Shown: positions 48,773 through 57,746 of the stretch, piece after piece
Layout: each line of letters opens with the position of its first letter
Numbering within the stretch: the stretch's first letter is position 1
From: JBEVOS01 sp964563395
GTDB taxonomy: Bacteria > Pseudomonadota > Alphaproteobacteria > Caulobacterales > Aquidulcibacteraceae
Direction of reading: 5' to 3'
Assembly (NCBI GenBank): GCA_964563395.1
Contig: CAZLWK010000002.1
Coordinates: 62,001-126,000, forward strand
DNA: 64,000 nt
The notes under the pieces: generated by a model
What the model saw: the letters and a program-made list of their open reading frames with translations, nothing else
Databases searched by the model: none
What the model was told of the DNA's origin: nothing
Position numbers and translations under genes: made by a program

Positions 48773-49935
48773 GCGAGGGGCTTTCCCCGCGTTTCAAGAT
48801 CCTTGTCCTTTCGGGGCAGGATTTCCGCTCCAAGCGGCAAGTGAACATCCATTTCATCGCGCGCGCGATGATGGAGGTCGGGGATGTGCGCTTCTTCTCC
48901 ATCGGGTTCAGCCGGCTCTCGCTGATCCGGCGCGATCCGCGCGCGAACCTTTGGGCCAGCGCCAACCGCATCGAGCGCGTCGACGGCGTGGAGTGCTTTC
49001 TGTGGCGCACGCCCCTGCATCCGATCAATCTGGCGCGGCACGGCGCGGCGGCGGCGCCGCGCGCTCTGTCGGAATCGCTGTTCGCCCGCTATGCGGCGAC
49101 GCCCCAGCCCGTGCTGGACCAATGGGCGCGCGAGGCGGATCTGATCGTGCTGGAATCCGGCATGGCGCCGATCCTCATGGCGCGTCTGCGCGCGTGCGCG
49201 CCGCGCGCGCGCTTTGTCTATGTGGCGTCCGACGCGCTTGAGACCATTGGCTGCGACGCGGCGGTGGAGCGCGCGCTCGCGCGCCACGCCGATGCGTTCG
49301 ACGTGATCGCGCTGCCCTCGCCGCTCCTGGCGCGCGATTTTCCGCCCGGAAGCCGGCTTGCGCATATTCCGCACGGCCTCGATGCGCGCGTGCTCGGCGC
49401 GCGCGCGGCGCCCTCTCCGTACGGGCCGGGCGCGCACGCCATCTCCGTGGGCTCGATGCTGTTCGATCCGGATTTTTTCCGCATCGCGGCGGCCGTGCGT
49501 CCGCGGATACGCTTTCACGTCATCGGCGCGGGCGTTCCCGTGCCGGCCGCCGACAACATCGTCGTCTATCCGGAAACGCCGTTCGCCGAGACGCTGCCCT
49601 TCATCGGCCACGCCACGATCGGCCTTGCGCCCTATCGCCAGGCGGGCGCGCCCGCCTATCTCGCGGACACGTCGATGAAGCTCATGCAATATGCGGCGCT
49701 GGGCGTGCCGGCCGTGTGCCCGCATTTCGCGGCGGGCGGCCATGCGGGCCGCTTTGGCTATCGGCCCGGCGATCCGCGCAGCATCGCCGCCGCCCTCGAC
49801 GCGGCGATGGCGTTCGACGCGACATCGCTGCGCCCCACTTATTTGACATGGCGCGACGTGGCGATGCGCCTTCTTCATCCCGATCAATTTCCCGAGATGT
49901 GGATCGATTCAGCGCCCGCCGCCGCGCACGGCTGA
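48769..49935 (+). CDS. GumK-like glycosyltransferase (GT70-type)
   Basis: A 388-residue protein. The N-terminal FRSKRQVNIHFIARAM and FFSIGFSRLSLIRRDPR, and later SVGSMLFDPDFF and SMKLMQYAALGVPAVCP, match the GumK glucuronosyltransferase group of xanthan-type polysaccharides. The GT70 assignment is likely, and the donor (UDP-glucuronate in GumK) is inferred only. It is translationally coupled to the C-methyltransferase. Confidence 0.85.
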   Translation: MSEGLSPRFKILVLSGQDFRSKRQVNIHFIARAMMEVGDVRFFSIGFSRLSLIRRDPRANLWASANRIERVDGVECFLWRTPLHPINLARHGAAAAPRALSESLFARYAATPQPVLDQWAREADLIVLESGMAPILMARLRACAPRARFVYVASDALETIGCDAAVERALARHADAFDVIALPSPLLARDFPPGSRLAHIPHGLDARVLGARAAPSPYGPGAHAISVGSMLFDPDFFRIAAAVRPRIRFHVIGAGVPVPAADNIVVYPETPFAETLPFIGHATIGLAPYRQAGAPAYLADTSMKLMQYAALGVPAVCPHFAAGGHAGRFGYRPGDPRSIAAALDAAMAFDATSLRPTYLTWRDVAMRLLHPDQFPEMWIDSAPAAAHG

Positions 49936-50050
49936 TCGCGCGCGCTCGACGCGATCCGCCAATCCTATTATGCGTCGTGCGTGGGGGACGCGTCGGCGCG
50001 CTTGCGGCGCCGTGCGTCCATGATGGGCGCTTGCGCCCGAAGGAGCGCGC

Positions 50051-51898
50051 GTGGCGACACCGACGACAAATACGACGCCTGTCACATATTATTCACCTGC
50101 CGATTATGGCGTCGTTGGCGGGCTTCTCGCAGGATCCAAATGGGGTGACGCAGTCGGATCGGGTGTGACGCTCACCTATTCGTTTCCAACCAGCGGCGCC
50201 GCAAATTTATGGGTCAACAATTACGGCTTTGGCGAAGTCGACACGTTTCGAGCGTTCAATACACGGCAACAAGACGCAACGCGCGACGCGCTCGCGCTTT
50301 GGGCGGCCGTAGCGGACATTACATTTGTCGAGGTGACGGATTCGCCGACGGAAGTGGGCGAAATGCGGTTCGGCTTCTCCGACGAAGTCGAGATATCGGG
50401 CTCTTATGCATACGCCTACCTCCCTGACGACTTCTTCGTTGAGGCGGGCGATTCTTGGTACAATAGCTCGTGGGGCGCCGGCCCGAACAGCCTCCAACGC
50501 GGCCGCTACGATTTTACGACGCTGATTCATGAGATCGGCCACGCGCTTGGCCTCGAACACCCCTTTGAAGGCGCACCCACGCTTCCAGAGCAATACGACA
50601 ATTATTTTTACACGATCATGAGTTATTCCGCGTACGCGCGCGATGTCGGCAATTACGCAAGCTATTATCCGACAACGCCCATGTATTACGACATCCTGGC
50701 GCTACAGGCGATGTACGGGGCGGCGCAGAACAATGTCGGCGACACCGTCTACACCTTCGACGGCACCCAGCGCTATTTTGAAACCATCTACGACACCGGC
50801 GGCAATGACCGCATCGTCTACAATGGCGTAGCCCCAAGCACGATCGACCTCAGGGAAAAGCGCTTCAGCAATGTGGGCGCTGACATTCAGTTCGACTTCG
50901 GCCTCTCCAGCGACGACACGGTCTGCATCGGTCCGGGCACGGTGATCGAACAAGCCTTCGGCGGAACCGGCGCGGACACGCTGATCGGCAATTTCGCCGC
51001 CAATGTGCTGAACGGGCGCGGCGGCGCCGATTCCATGACAGGCGGCGTCGGGAACGATCTGTATTATGTGAACGTCGCGGGCGATCAGGTGATCGAAAAC
51101 GCCGGCGGCGGCCTCGACACCGTCAATGCCGCGATCAATTACACGCTCGGCGCCAATGTCGAGAATCTCATCTTGAGCGGCGCCGCCGCGACGGGAACCG
51201 GCAACGCGCTCGCCAACACCATCACCGGCAATGCGCAGAACAATACGCTGAGCGGCCTTGGCGGCGCCGACATCTTAAATGGCGGCGCGGGCGCCGATTC
51301 CATGAATGGCGGGGCCGGCAACGACACATATATCGTCGACAATATCGACGACACGCTGATCGACAGCGCCGGGCTCGACGCGGCGCAATCCAGCGTCTCG
51401 TTCACGCTCGCGCTCGGCATCGAGCTTTTGACGCTGACCGGCGTCGCCGCCATCAATGGCAAGGGCAATGCCGGGCTCAACATCCTGCGCGGCAACGATG
51501 CCGCGAACACGCTGAATGGCGCGGGCGGAAACGACACGCTCCATGGCGGGCTTGGCAATGACGTGCTCGTCGGCGGGTCGGGCGCGGACCGCTTCGTGTT
51601 CGACACCGCGCCCGACGGCGCGGCCAATCGCGATCTCATTTTCGATTTCAACGTGATCGACGACACCATTCTCCTGGACGACGCGATCTTCACGATGCTC
51701 GGGGCGCCGGGCGCGCTCAACGCGGATTTCTTCCTGGTGGGTGCCGCAGCGCTCGACGCCGACGATTTCATCCTGCTCGACGACCGTGCGCTCTATTATG
51801 ACGCGGACGGATCGGGCGGCGGCGCGGCGGTGCAATTCGCCGCGTTCGGCGGCGCGGTCGCGCCCGCGCTCACCAGCGCCGATTTCCTGATCGTGTGA
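50051..51898 (+). CDS. Serralysin-type (M10) metalloprotease with RTX repeats
   Basis: A 615-residue secreted protease. The zinc motif HEIGHALGLEHP is at 160-171 (ligands H160, H164, H170) and the Met-turn TIMSYSAY at 188-195. The C-terminal half holds glycine-rich calcium-binding repeats (GGAGADSMNGGAGND type), with AANTLNGAGGNDTLHGGLGN near the end and a hydrophobic C-terminus of the type-I secretion signal kind. No N-terminal signal peptide is seen, as expected for type-I export. It starts at GTG after AAGGAG. Caulobacter SapA, an S-layer protease, is a possible relative. No exporter genes are in the window. Confidence 0.92.
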   Translation: MATPTTNTTPVTYYSPADYGVVGGLLAGSKWGDAVGSGVTLTYSFPTSGAANLWVNNYGFGEVDTFRAFNTRQQDATRDALALWAAVADITFVEVTDSPTEVGEMRFGFSDEVEISGSYAYAYLPDDFFVEAGDSWYNSSWGAGPNSLQRGRYDFTTLIHEIGHALGLEHPFEGAPTLPEQYDNYFYTIMSYSAYARDVGNYASYYPTTPMYYDILALQAMYGAAQNNVGDTVYTFDGTQRYFETIYDTGGNDRIVYNGVAPSTIDLREKRFSNVGADIQFDFGLSSDDTVCIGPGTVIEQAFGGTGADTLIGNFAANVLNGRGGADSMTGGVGNDLYYVNVAGDQVIENAGGGLDTVNAAINYTLGANVENLILSGAAATGTGNALANTITGNAQNNTLSGLGGADILNGGAGADSMNGGAGNDTYIVDNIDDTLIDSAGLDAAQSSVSFTLALGIELLTLTGVAAINGKGNAGLNILRGNDAANTLNGAGGNDTLHGGLGNDVLVGGSGADRFVFDTAPDGAANRDLIFDFNVIDDTILLDDAIFTMLGAPGALNADFFLVGAAALDADDFILLDDRALYYDADGSGGGAAVQFAAFGGAVAPALTSADFLIV

Positions 51899-51901
51899 GG
51901 C

Positions 51902-52150
51902 TTAACCGCCGGAGAGGCGCGGGATCAGCACGACTTCGCTCTCCGCGCGCAGCGGCGTATCGAGCGCGTCCTGATGAATGTCGCCGTCGATGGCGATGGC
52001 CATGTTCTCTTCCACATGCGCGCCAAGGCCAGGCCAGCGCGCCTCCAGCGCGGCGATGAGACGGCGGACGCTGTCGGCCTCGATCTCGAACGCGCCTTGC
52101 CCGCCGGTGAAATCGCGCACGCGCTGCGAGATGGTGGCGACGCGCGCCAA
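51902..52150 (-). CDS. MoaD/ThiS-like sulfur-carrier protein
   Basis: An 82-residue ubiquitin-like protein: an N-terminal strand-helix, then VVLIPRLSGG, the C-terminal Gly-Gly needed for thiocarboxylate formation, and a LRAESEVVLIP strand. It is encoded 3 bases after the molybdenum-subunit gene on the same strand, so it is probably a dedicated carrier for molybdopterin or a sulfido-ligand step rather than thiamine synthesis. The precise role is inferred. Confidence 0.8.
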   Translation of the reverse strand: MARVATISQRVRDFTGGQGAFEIEADSVRRLIAALEARWPGLGAHVEENMAIAIDGDIHQDALDTPLRAESEVVLIPRLSGG

Positions 52151-52153
52151 GGC

Positions 52154-54439
52154 TCAGCCCGCGCCGGTCTCGATCGCTTCGAGCACGCGCGTCGGCGACA
52201 GCGGCAATTCATGCATCCGCACGCCGATGGCGCGGCGCATCGCGTTCGCCACCGCGCCGAGCGGGGGCACGATCGGCGTCTCGCCCACGCCCTTGGCGCC
52301 GAACGGATGGCGCGGATTGGGCGCGGTTTCGATCAGGATCGTATCGATCATCGGCAGATCGGATGCGACGGGCATGCGATAATCGAGGAAGCCATTGTTT
52401 TGCAGCGCGCCGTCTGGGCCATAGACGTATTCTTCATTCAGCGCCCAGCCGACGCCCTGCGCGACGCCGCCTTGAATCTGCCCTTCCACATAGGAGGGAT
52501 GGATCGCGCGGCCGACATCCTGCGCGGCGGTGTAGCGCAGCACGGTTGAGCGCCCGGTCTCGGGATCGACCTCGATGTCGCACACATGCGCGCCGAAGCC
52601 CGGCCCCGCGCCTTGCGCGTTCAGCGTCACTTCCGCGCCGATGGGCCCGCCGGTGCGCGCCTGGCGCGCGGCGATGTCCCTGATGGTGAGCGGCTTCACA
52701 TCCTTTTTCGGGTCCACGCAAATCGCCGCGCCATCGCGCCATTCGACGTTTTCTATGTCGCATTCCCAGGTCTGCGCGGCGCGGCGCTTCAAATCCGCGA
52801 CCACTTTTTCCGCGGCCTGCGTCACCGCCATGCCGGTGGCGAAAGTGACGCGGCTTCCGCCGGTCGAGCCGGAATAGGCGATCGATTGCGTGTCCGCGAC
52901 GGTGGCGCGCACGCGCTCGATCGGCAGGCCGAGCACTTCCGCCGCCATCATGGCCATCGAAGCGCGCGAGCCGCCAATATCGGGATTGGAGGAAACGACC
53001 GTCGCGCCGCCATCCTCATCGACATGCACGGCGGCCGAGCTTTCCCCGCCAATGTTGAACCAGAAGCCGCACGCCACGCCCCGCCCCTGATTGGGGCCCA
53101 GCGGGGCCGCATAATGGGGATGGGCCTTGATCGCTTCGAGCGTATCGACAAAAGCGATGTTGCGGAACGTCGCGCCATAAATGGCTTTGGCGTTGTCGCG
53201 CACGGCGTTGGCGAGGCGCAGATCGATCGGATCAATGTTGAGCTTCAGCGCCAATTCGTCGAGCGCGCTTTCAATCGCGAACGCGGCCATCGGCGCGCCC
53301 GGCGCGCGATAGGCGGCGGACGTGGCGCGATTGGAGACGACGTCATAGCCGGTGATCGTCGCGTGCTCGATATCGTAGCAGGCGAGCGCGGCCATGGCGC
53401 CGGCGTTCACCGCCGAACCTGGAAAGGCGCCGGCCTGATATTTCAGTACGACATCGGCGCCGATCACGCGCCCGTCCTTCGTGGCGCCGAGCTTGACCTC
53501 GATCACCGAGCCGCTGGTGGGGCCGCTGGCTTCCAGCACCTCGCCGCGCGTCATGACGAGCTTCACCGGCCGGCCGCATTGGCGCGACAGGGCGAGCGCG
53601 ACGGGCTCAAGATAAACCACGGTCTTGCCGCCGAAGCCGCCGCCGATCTCGGCGGGGATGACCTTGATATCGCTCAGCGGCAGGCCGAGGATTTTCGCCG
53701 TCATCGCGCGGACCATGAATTGGCCCTGGCTGGAGCACCAGATCGTCGCCTGCCCGTCCGGGTTCGCCGCAACGACGCAGGCGTGCGGCTCAATATAGCC
53801 CTGATGCACCGCCGCCGTGACATAGCGGCCCTCGATCACGATGTCCGCGCCGGCGAGCGCTGCGGCGCTGTCCCCGCGCGACATCACGATCTTGGAGGCG
53901 ATGTTGGAGGGTTTGACCGGCGCGGGCGTTACGCCCTTGGTGAAGAGATGATCGTGCAGCACGGGCGCATCCGGCGCCATCGCCGCTTCGACTTCGATGA
54001 CATGCGGAAGAATCTCGTACGTCACCTCGATGAGCCGCACGGCTTCGTCCGCGATCTCGGGCGATGTGGCCGCCACCGCCGCGACGGCATGGCCGACATA
54101 AAGCGCCTTTCCTTGCGCCATCACGTTTTGCGAGACATGGCTCATATCGGAGGCGCCTTCGCCGTGATCGACCGAGCCGCCGGCGCCGCGCGCGAAATCC
54201 GCGCCGGTGACGATGGCTTTCACGCCCGGCAGCGCGCGCGCCGCGCGCGTGTCGATCTTGACGATGCGGGCATGGGCGTGCGGGCTGCGCTTGACGCGCC
54301 CGATCAGCATGCCCGGCAGATGCAGATCGGCGCCGAAGGCGGCGCGGCCGGTGACTTTCTCCGCGCCGTCGGGCCGGATCGGACGCTGACCGACGACCTT
54401 GTACGGTTTCGCGAAGCCCTGGCTTCCATCGCTGCTCAT
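52154..54439 (-). CDS. Molybdopterin-binding subunit of a xanthine-dehydrogenase-family hydroxylase
   Basis: A 761-residue large subunit. Motifs are KVTGRAAFGADLHLPGML, GGGFGGKTVVYLEPVALAL, AAYRAPGAPMAAFAIE at the active-site loop, NIGGESSAAVHVDEDGG and the catalytic Glu in FGAKGVGETPIVPP. The loop reads AYRAPGAP, not the AYRCSFR of CO dehydrogenase, so this is an aldehyde/xanthine-type hydroxylase, substrate unknown. It ends the operon with the MoaD-like gene and overlaps the 2Fe-2S subunit gene by 4 bases. Confidence 0.93.
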   Translation of the reverse strand: MSSDGSQGFAKPYKVVGQRPIRPDGAEKVTGRAAFGADLHLPGMLIGRVKRSPHAHARIVKIDTRAARALPGVKAIVTGADFARGAGGSVDHGEGASDMSHVSQNVMAQGKALYVGHAVAAVAATSPEIADEAVRLIEVTYEILPHVIEVEAAMAPDAPVLHDHLFTKGVTPAPVKPSNIASKIVMSRGDSAAALAGADIVIEGRYVTAAVHQGYIEPHACVVAANPDGQATIWCSSQGQFMVRAMTAKILGLPLSDIKVIPAEIGGGFGGKTVVYLEPVALALSRQCGRPVKLVMTRGEVLEASGPTSGSVIEVKLGATKDGRVIGADVVLKYQAGAFPGSAVNAGAMAALACYDIEHATITGYDVVSNRATSAAYRAPGAPMAAFAIESALDELALKLNIDPIDLRLANAVRDNAKAIYGATFRNIAFVDTLEAIKAHPHYAAPLGPNQGRGVACGFWFNIGGESSAAVHVDEDGGATVVSSNPDIGGSRASMAMMAAEVLGLPIERVRATVADTQSIAYSGSTGGSRVTFATGMAVTQAAEKVVADLKRRAAQTWECDIENVEWRDGAAICVDPKKDVKPLTIRDIAARQARTGGPIGAEVTLNAQGAGPGFGAHVCDIEVDPETGRSTVLRYTAAQDVGRAIHPSYVEGQIQGGVAQGVGWALNEEYVYGPDGALQNNGFLDYRMPVASDLPMIDTILIETAPNPRHPFGAKGVGETPIVPPLGAVANAMRRAIGVRMHELPLSPTRVLEAIETGAG

Positions 54440-54924
54440 CGCACGGCCTCCGCCTGGCGCAATTCCGCCGCCGCATCGAGGACGGCGCGGATCACTTTGT
54501 CATAGCCGGTGCAGCGGCAGAGATTGCCGGCCAGCCAATAACGCACTTCGGTTTCGCTCGGGTCCGGATTGCGGTCCAGCAGCGCCTTCGACGCCATCAA
54601 CAGACCCGGCGTGCAGAAGCCGCATTGCAGCGCGGCGTGCTCCAGGAATTTCTGCTGCAAGGGATGCAATCGGCCATCCTGCGCCAGCCCCTCGATGGTT
54701 TCGACGCGCGTGCCCTCGGCTTCCGGCGCCAGCATCAGGCACGCGCAGACGAGCCGCCCATCGACGATGATCGAGCAGGCGCCGCAATCGCCCGTGCCGC
54801 AGCCTTCCTTGGAGCCGGTCAAGCGCAGTTCATCGCGCAGCGCGTCGAGCAGCGAAGCCTGCGGGCTCGTGAGAAAGTCCATCGGCTCGCCATTGACGAT
54901 GGTGGAGACGCGAACCTTGCTCAT
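54436..54924 (-). CDS. (2Fe-2S)-binding subunit of the molybdenum hydroxylase
   Basis: A 162-residue protein. The N-terminal plant-type ferredoxin cluster is in GSKEGCGTGDCGACSIIVDG with a following Cys (RLVCACL). The C-terminal four-helix cluster is in QCGFCTPGLLM and LCRCTGYDKV. It passes electrons from the molybdenum centre to the FAD subunit. It overlaps both neighbours by 4 bases, giving tight coupling. Confidence 0.95.
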   Translation of the reverse strand: MSKVRVSTIVNGEPMDFLTSPQASLLDALRDELRLTGSKEGCGTGDCGACSIIVDGRLVCACLMLAPEAEGTRVETIEGLAQDGRLHPLQQKFLEHAALQCGFCTPGLLMASKALLDRNPDPSETEVRYWLAGNLCRCTGYDKVIRAVLDAAAELRQAEAVR

Positions 54925-55787
54925 GCGCTTGCTCTTTCATAGGCGATCTTCGTGGCGCGGCGGGCCAGCACGCCGGCCACCTTGGTGCGATAGGCGGCGC
55001 TGCCGCGCTTGTCGCTGATCGGCGCGCAGGCGGCGCGCACGGCGGCCTCCATCGCGGCGAGCGCGGAATCATCCAGCTTGGAGCCGATGAGGGCTGCGCC
55101 GGCCGCCTCCACAAGCAGCGTCGTCGGCGCGACCGCGCCGACGCTGACGCGCGCGTGCGTGCACACGCCCGAAGCGTCGAGGCCGAGATTGACGCCTGCG
55201 CCGACGATGGCGATATCCATCTCGGTGCGCGGAATGAGCCGCAAATAGGCGTCCTTTTCTCGCGGGGCGCGCTTGGGCAGGCGGAACGCGACGATGATCT
55301 CATCGCTCTTCAAATGCGTTTTGCCAGGGCCCGCCTGAATGCTCTCGGCCGGCGCCTCGCGCCGACCGCCCGCGCCTTCGATCACGCACATGGCGCCGGC
55401 GGCGATCAGAGCGGGCGCGCTATCGGCGGCGGGCGAGGCATTGCACAGATTGCCGCCAAGGCTGGCGCGGCCTTGCACTTGAGTCGAACCGATGAGCGTC
55501 GCCGCCTCCACAAGGCCGGGCCAGGCCGCGCGCAGCCGCTCATGCTCGCCGAGCTGCGCGCCGGAGACGGCCGCGCCGATCACGAACGCGCCGCCCTCCT
55601 CGCGGATGTCGGTGAGGCCCGGAATGCGCTTCACATCGACGATCAGCGTGGGGCGGATGCGGCCGGTGCGCGTCTGCACCAGAAGGTCGGTGCCGCCCGC
55701 GAGAATGCGGGCCTCGCCCTTGGCGCCCGCGAGCGCGCGCACGGCTTCGCCGATGCTGGACGGGGCGAGATAGTCTGTCTGGATCAA
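54921..55787 (-). CDS. FAD-binding subunit of the molybdenum hydroxylase
   Basis: A 288-residue CoxM/XdhB-type subunit. It has ARILAGGTDLLVQTRTG, VIGAAVSGAQLGEHERL, the FAD-binding ASLGGNLCNASPAADSAPAL and a C-terminal VLARRATKIAYERASA. It is the first gene of the operon. The divergent xdhC gene begins 92 bases away. Confidence 0.94.
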   Translation of the reverse strand: MIQTDYLAPSSIGEAVRALAGAKGEARILAGGTDLLVQTRTGRIRPTLIVDVKRIPGLTDIREEGGAFVIGAAVSGAQLGEHERLRAAWPGLVEAATLIGSTQVQGRASLGGNLCNASPAADSAPALIAAGAMCVIEGAGGRREAPAESIQAGPGKTHLKSDEIIVAFRLPKRAPREKDAYLRLIPRTEMDIAIVGAGVNLGLDASGVCTHARVSVGAVAPTTLLVEAAGAALIGSKLDDSALAAMEAAVRAACAPISDKRGSAAYRTKVAGVLARRATKIAYERASA

Positions 55788-55879
55788 GAGCGGCTCCCTC
55801 TCGCCAGTTTAGGGAGTCCGCGCCGCGAACGCCAAGCCTCTTGATGGCGCGCGGCCGGCCGAGCGCGTAAAACCGGCGG

Positions 55880-56875
55880 ATGCGCGCTCCCCATGGTCTT
55901 TCCGGGCTCCTGCCCGGTCCCGCCGACGCCGATTGGCCGCTGTTCGGCCTCATCGACGATGTGCGCCCGGCCCTTGCGGAAATGCGCGCGCTCAAGGCGC
56001 CCGGCGCGCTCGCCACCCTCGTGGGCGTCGATGGCCCAAGCCCGCGCCCGCTCGGCGCGCAAATGGCGATCGCGCCGGACGGGCGCGCGGCGGGCCATCT
56101 CTCCGGCGGCTGCGTTGAGGGTAATCTCGCCCTGATCGGCGCGGAGGTCGCCGCCGCCGGCGCGGCGCGGCTCGTCACCTTCGGCGAGGGCAGCCCCTTC
56201 ATGGATGTGAAGCTCGTCTGCGGCGCCCGCATCGACGTGCTGATCGAGCCGATCGCGCCGGACGATGCAAGCATCCACGCGCTGCTCGACGCGCGCGCGG
56301 CGCGAAAGACCGTGGTGCGCGAGACGACCTTGAACGGCGGCGCGATCGTGCGCGCGGCGGGCGCGGACGAGCCGATCGCGGGGGCAAGCGGGGCGCGCTT
56401 CTTCCGCCGCCACGATCCGACGCCGCGCATTCTCATTTTGGGACATGACGCAGTCGCGCTCGCGCTCGCCGCGCTCGGCGCCATGGCCGGCTTTGAGACG
56501 GTCCTTCTGCGCCGCGTCGGCCCGCGCGCGGGACCGGAGGGCGTCGACGCGCTCTATCTGGAGGGCGATCCGCGCGCCGCGCTCGAAACGCTCGGCGTCG
56601 ATGCATGGACCGCCGTCGTCACCTCCACGCACGATCTCGACGACGATCATGACGTGCTTGAGCGCGCGCTGCCCTCGCCGGCCTTCTATGTCGGCGCGCT
56701 GGGCAGCCGCCGGCGCGTGGCCGACCGCATCGCGCGTCTGGAGAAGGCGGGCCTCTCCTGGGAGGCGGTGCGGCGTCTGCATGCGCCGGTGGGACTCGAT
56801 ATCGGGGCGGCGACGCCGATGGAGATCGCCATCGCCATCCTGGCCGATGTGATCCGCGCCTATCGCGCGCGCTAA
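55880..56875 (+). CDS. XdhC-family molybdenum-cofactor maturation protein
   Basis: A 331-residue protein. The N-terminal domain has GHLSGGCVEGNLALI, the conserved Cys motif of XdhC/CoxI, and RLVTFGEGSPFMDVKLVCG. The Rossmann-type C-terminal domain has RILILGHDAVALALAALG and AFYVGALGSRRR. XdhC proteins bind the molybdenum cofactor and promote its sulfuration before insertion into the hydroxylase. Being divergent from the hydroxylase operon, it is almost certainly the dedicated chaperone. Confidence 0.92.
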   Translation: MRAPHGLSGLLPGPADADWPLFGLIDDVRPALAEMRALKAPGALATLVGVDGPSPRPLGAQMAIAPDGRAAGHLSGGCVEGNLALIGAEVAAAGAARLVTFGEGSPFMDVKLVCGARIDVLIEPIAPDDASIHALLDARAARKTVVRETTLNGGAIVRAAGADEPIAGASGARFFRRHDPTPRILILGHDAVALALAALGAMAGFETVLLRRVGPRAGPEGVDALYLEGDPRAALETLGVDAWTAVVTSTHDLDDDHDVLERALPSPAFYVGALGSRRRVADRIARLEKAGLSWEAVRRLHAPVGLDIGAATPMEIAIAILADVIRAYRAR

Positions 56876-57714
56876 TCGGAAAAAGTGAAGCGCATCGTCA
56901 GCGCCATGCTTTCGCCAGGGCCGAGTGCGCGCACGCCGGCGTTATCCCGGTTCATCGCGTCAGGCGCCGCGCTCTGCGGCTCGATGCAGACGATGTCGCC
57001 GCCCGCGGGCGCATAGATCTGCAGGAACGGAACCGCCGGCGCGCTCTCAAAGCGCACGCGCGCATGCGGCCAAATGAGTTGGGCCGCGCCGTCCCAGCCG
57101 GTGAAGCAATTATCGAGCACGGTCTCATCCGGCGCCCAGCCGCGTGCGAGCGCATCGACGACAGGCGGACGCGTTTCGTGCGTGGGAATGAGATCGGGCG
57201 TCGTCTCCAGCATCGCCCGCGCATGCGCGAACACGCGCAAGCCCGCGCGCGGGAAATAAGGATGAAAGCCGAGCGCAGCCGGCATCGCGTCCGGGCCACG
57301 CGCGGTGAGGCTGAGCGCGATCTCCGCGCCGTCGCCGCGCACGCTGACGCGCCGCTCCGCGCTGAACGACCAGGGCCAGACCGCATCCGCCGCATGGTCC
57401 AGCACGATGCGCGCTTCGTCGCGCTCCTGGCGCATGACGCGCCATGGCCGGCGCCAGCCAAGACCGTGGAGAAGATGCGCCACGGTCTGCCCATCGGGAT
57501 CGAGCGCGATGGCTCGGCCGCGCCAGGTAAAGCGCCCATGCGCGATGCGGTTGACATAAGGCAGGAGCGGAAACTCGCCGAGGTCGAGCGGACCTGACGG
57601 ATGGGGCGGCGCGGTGCGCAAGATCGGATGATCGCGCCAGGTGAGCGCGGCGAGTCCGCCGCCGATCTCCGGCGCCAAAACGAGGCGCGTCGGACCGCCT
57701 TCGATCTCGATCAT
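56872..57714 (-). CDS. galM: Aldose 1-epimerase
   Basis: A 280-residue GalM-like mutarotase. It has FPLLPYVNRIAHGRF, VAHLLHGLGWRRPW with the catalytic His region, AALGFHPYFPRAGL and the C-terminal IVCIEPQS Glu motif. It interconverts alpha and beta anomers of galactose, or glucose, and so feeds galK. The start at 57714 is divergent from the GH36 gene with only 32 bases between start codons, so the two must share a promoter region. Confidence 0.87.
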   Translation of the reverse strand: MIEIEGGPTRLVLAPEIGGGLAALTWRDHPILRTAPPHPSGPLDLGEFPLLPYVNRIAHGRFTWRGRAIALDPDGQTVAHLLHGLGWRRPWRVMRQERDEARIVLDHAADAVWPWSFSAERRVSVRGDGAEIALSLTARGPDAMPAALGFHPYFPRAGLRVFAHARAMLETTPDLIPTHETRPPVVDALARGWAPDETVLDNCFTGWDGAAQLIWPHARVRFESAPAVPFLQIYAPAGGDIVCIEPQSAAPDAMNRDNAGVRALGPGESMALTMRFTFSD

Positions 57715-57746
57715 GGCTTTTCCACCAAACGCTCCTAAAGAGAGAC

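Noticed and set aside
34047..54505. Long plus-strand frames opposite mccB (34047-35486) and the molybdopterin subunit (52586-54505)
   Set aside because: They are shadows of well-supported minus-strand genes.
52154..55787. Carbon monoxide dehydrogenase (coxMSL)
   Set aside because: The large-subunit loop reads AYRAPGAP and lacks the active-site Cys of AYRCSFR, so it is a general aldehyde/xanthine-type hydroxylase.
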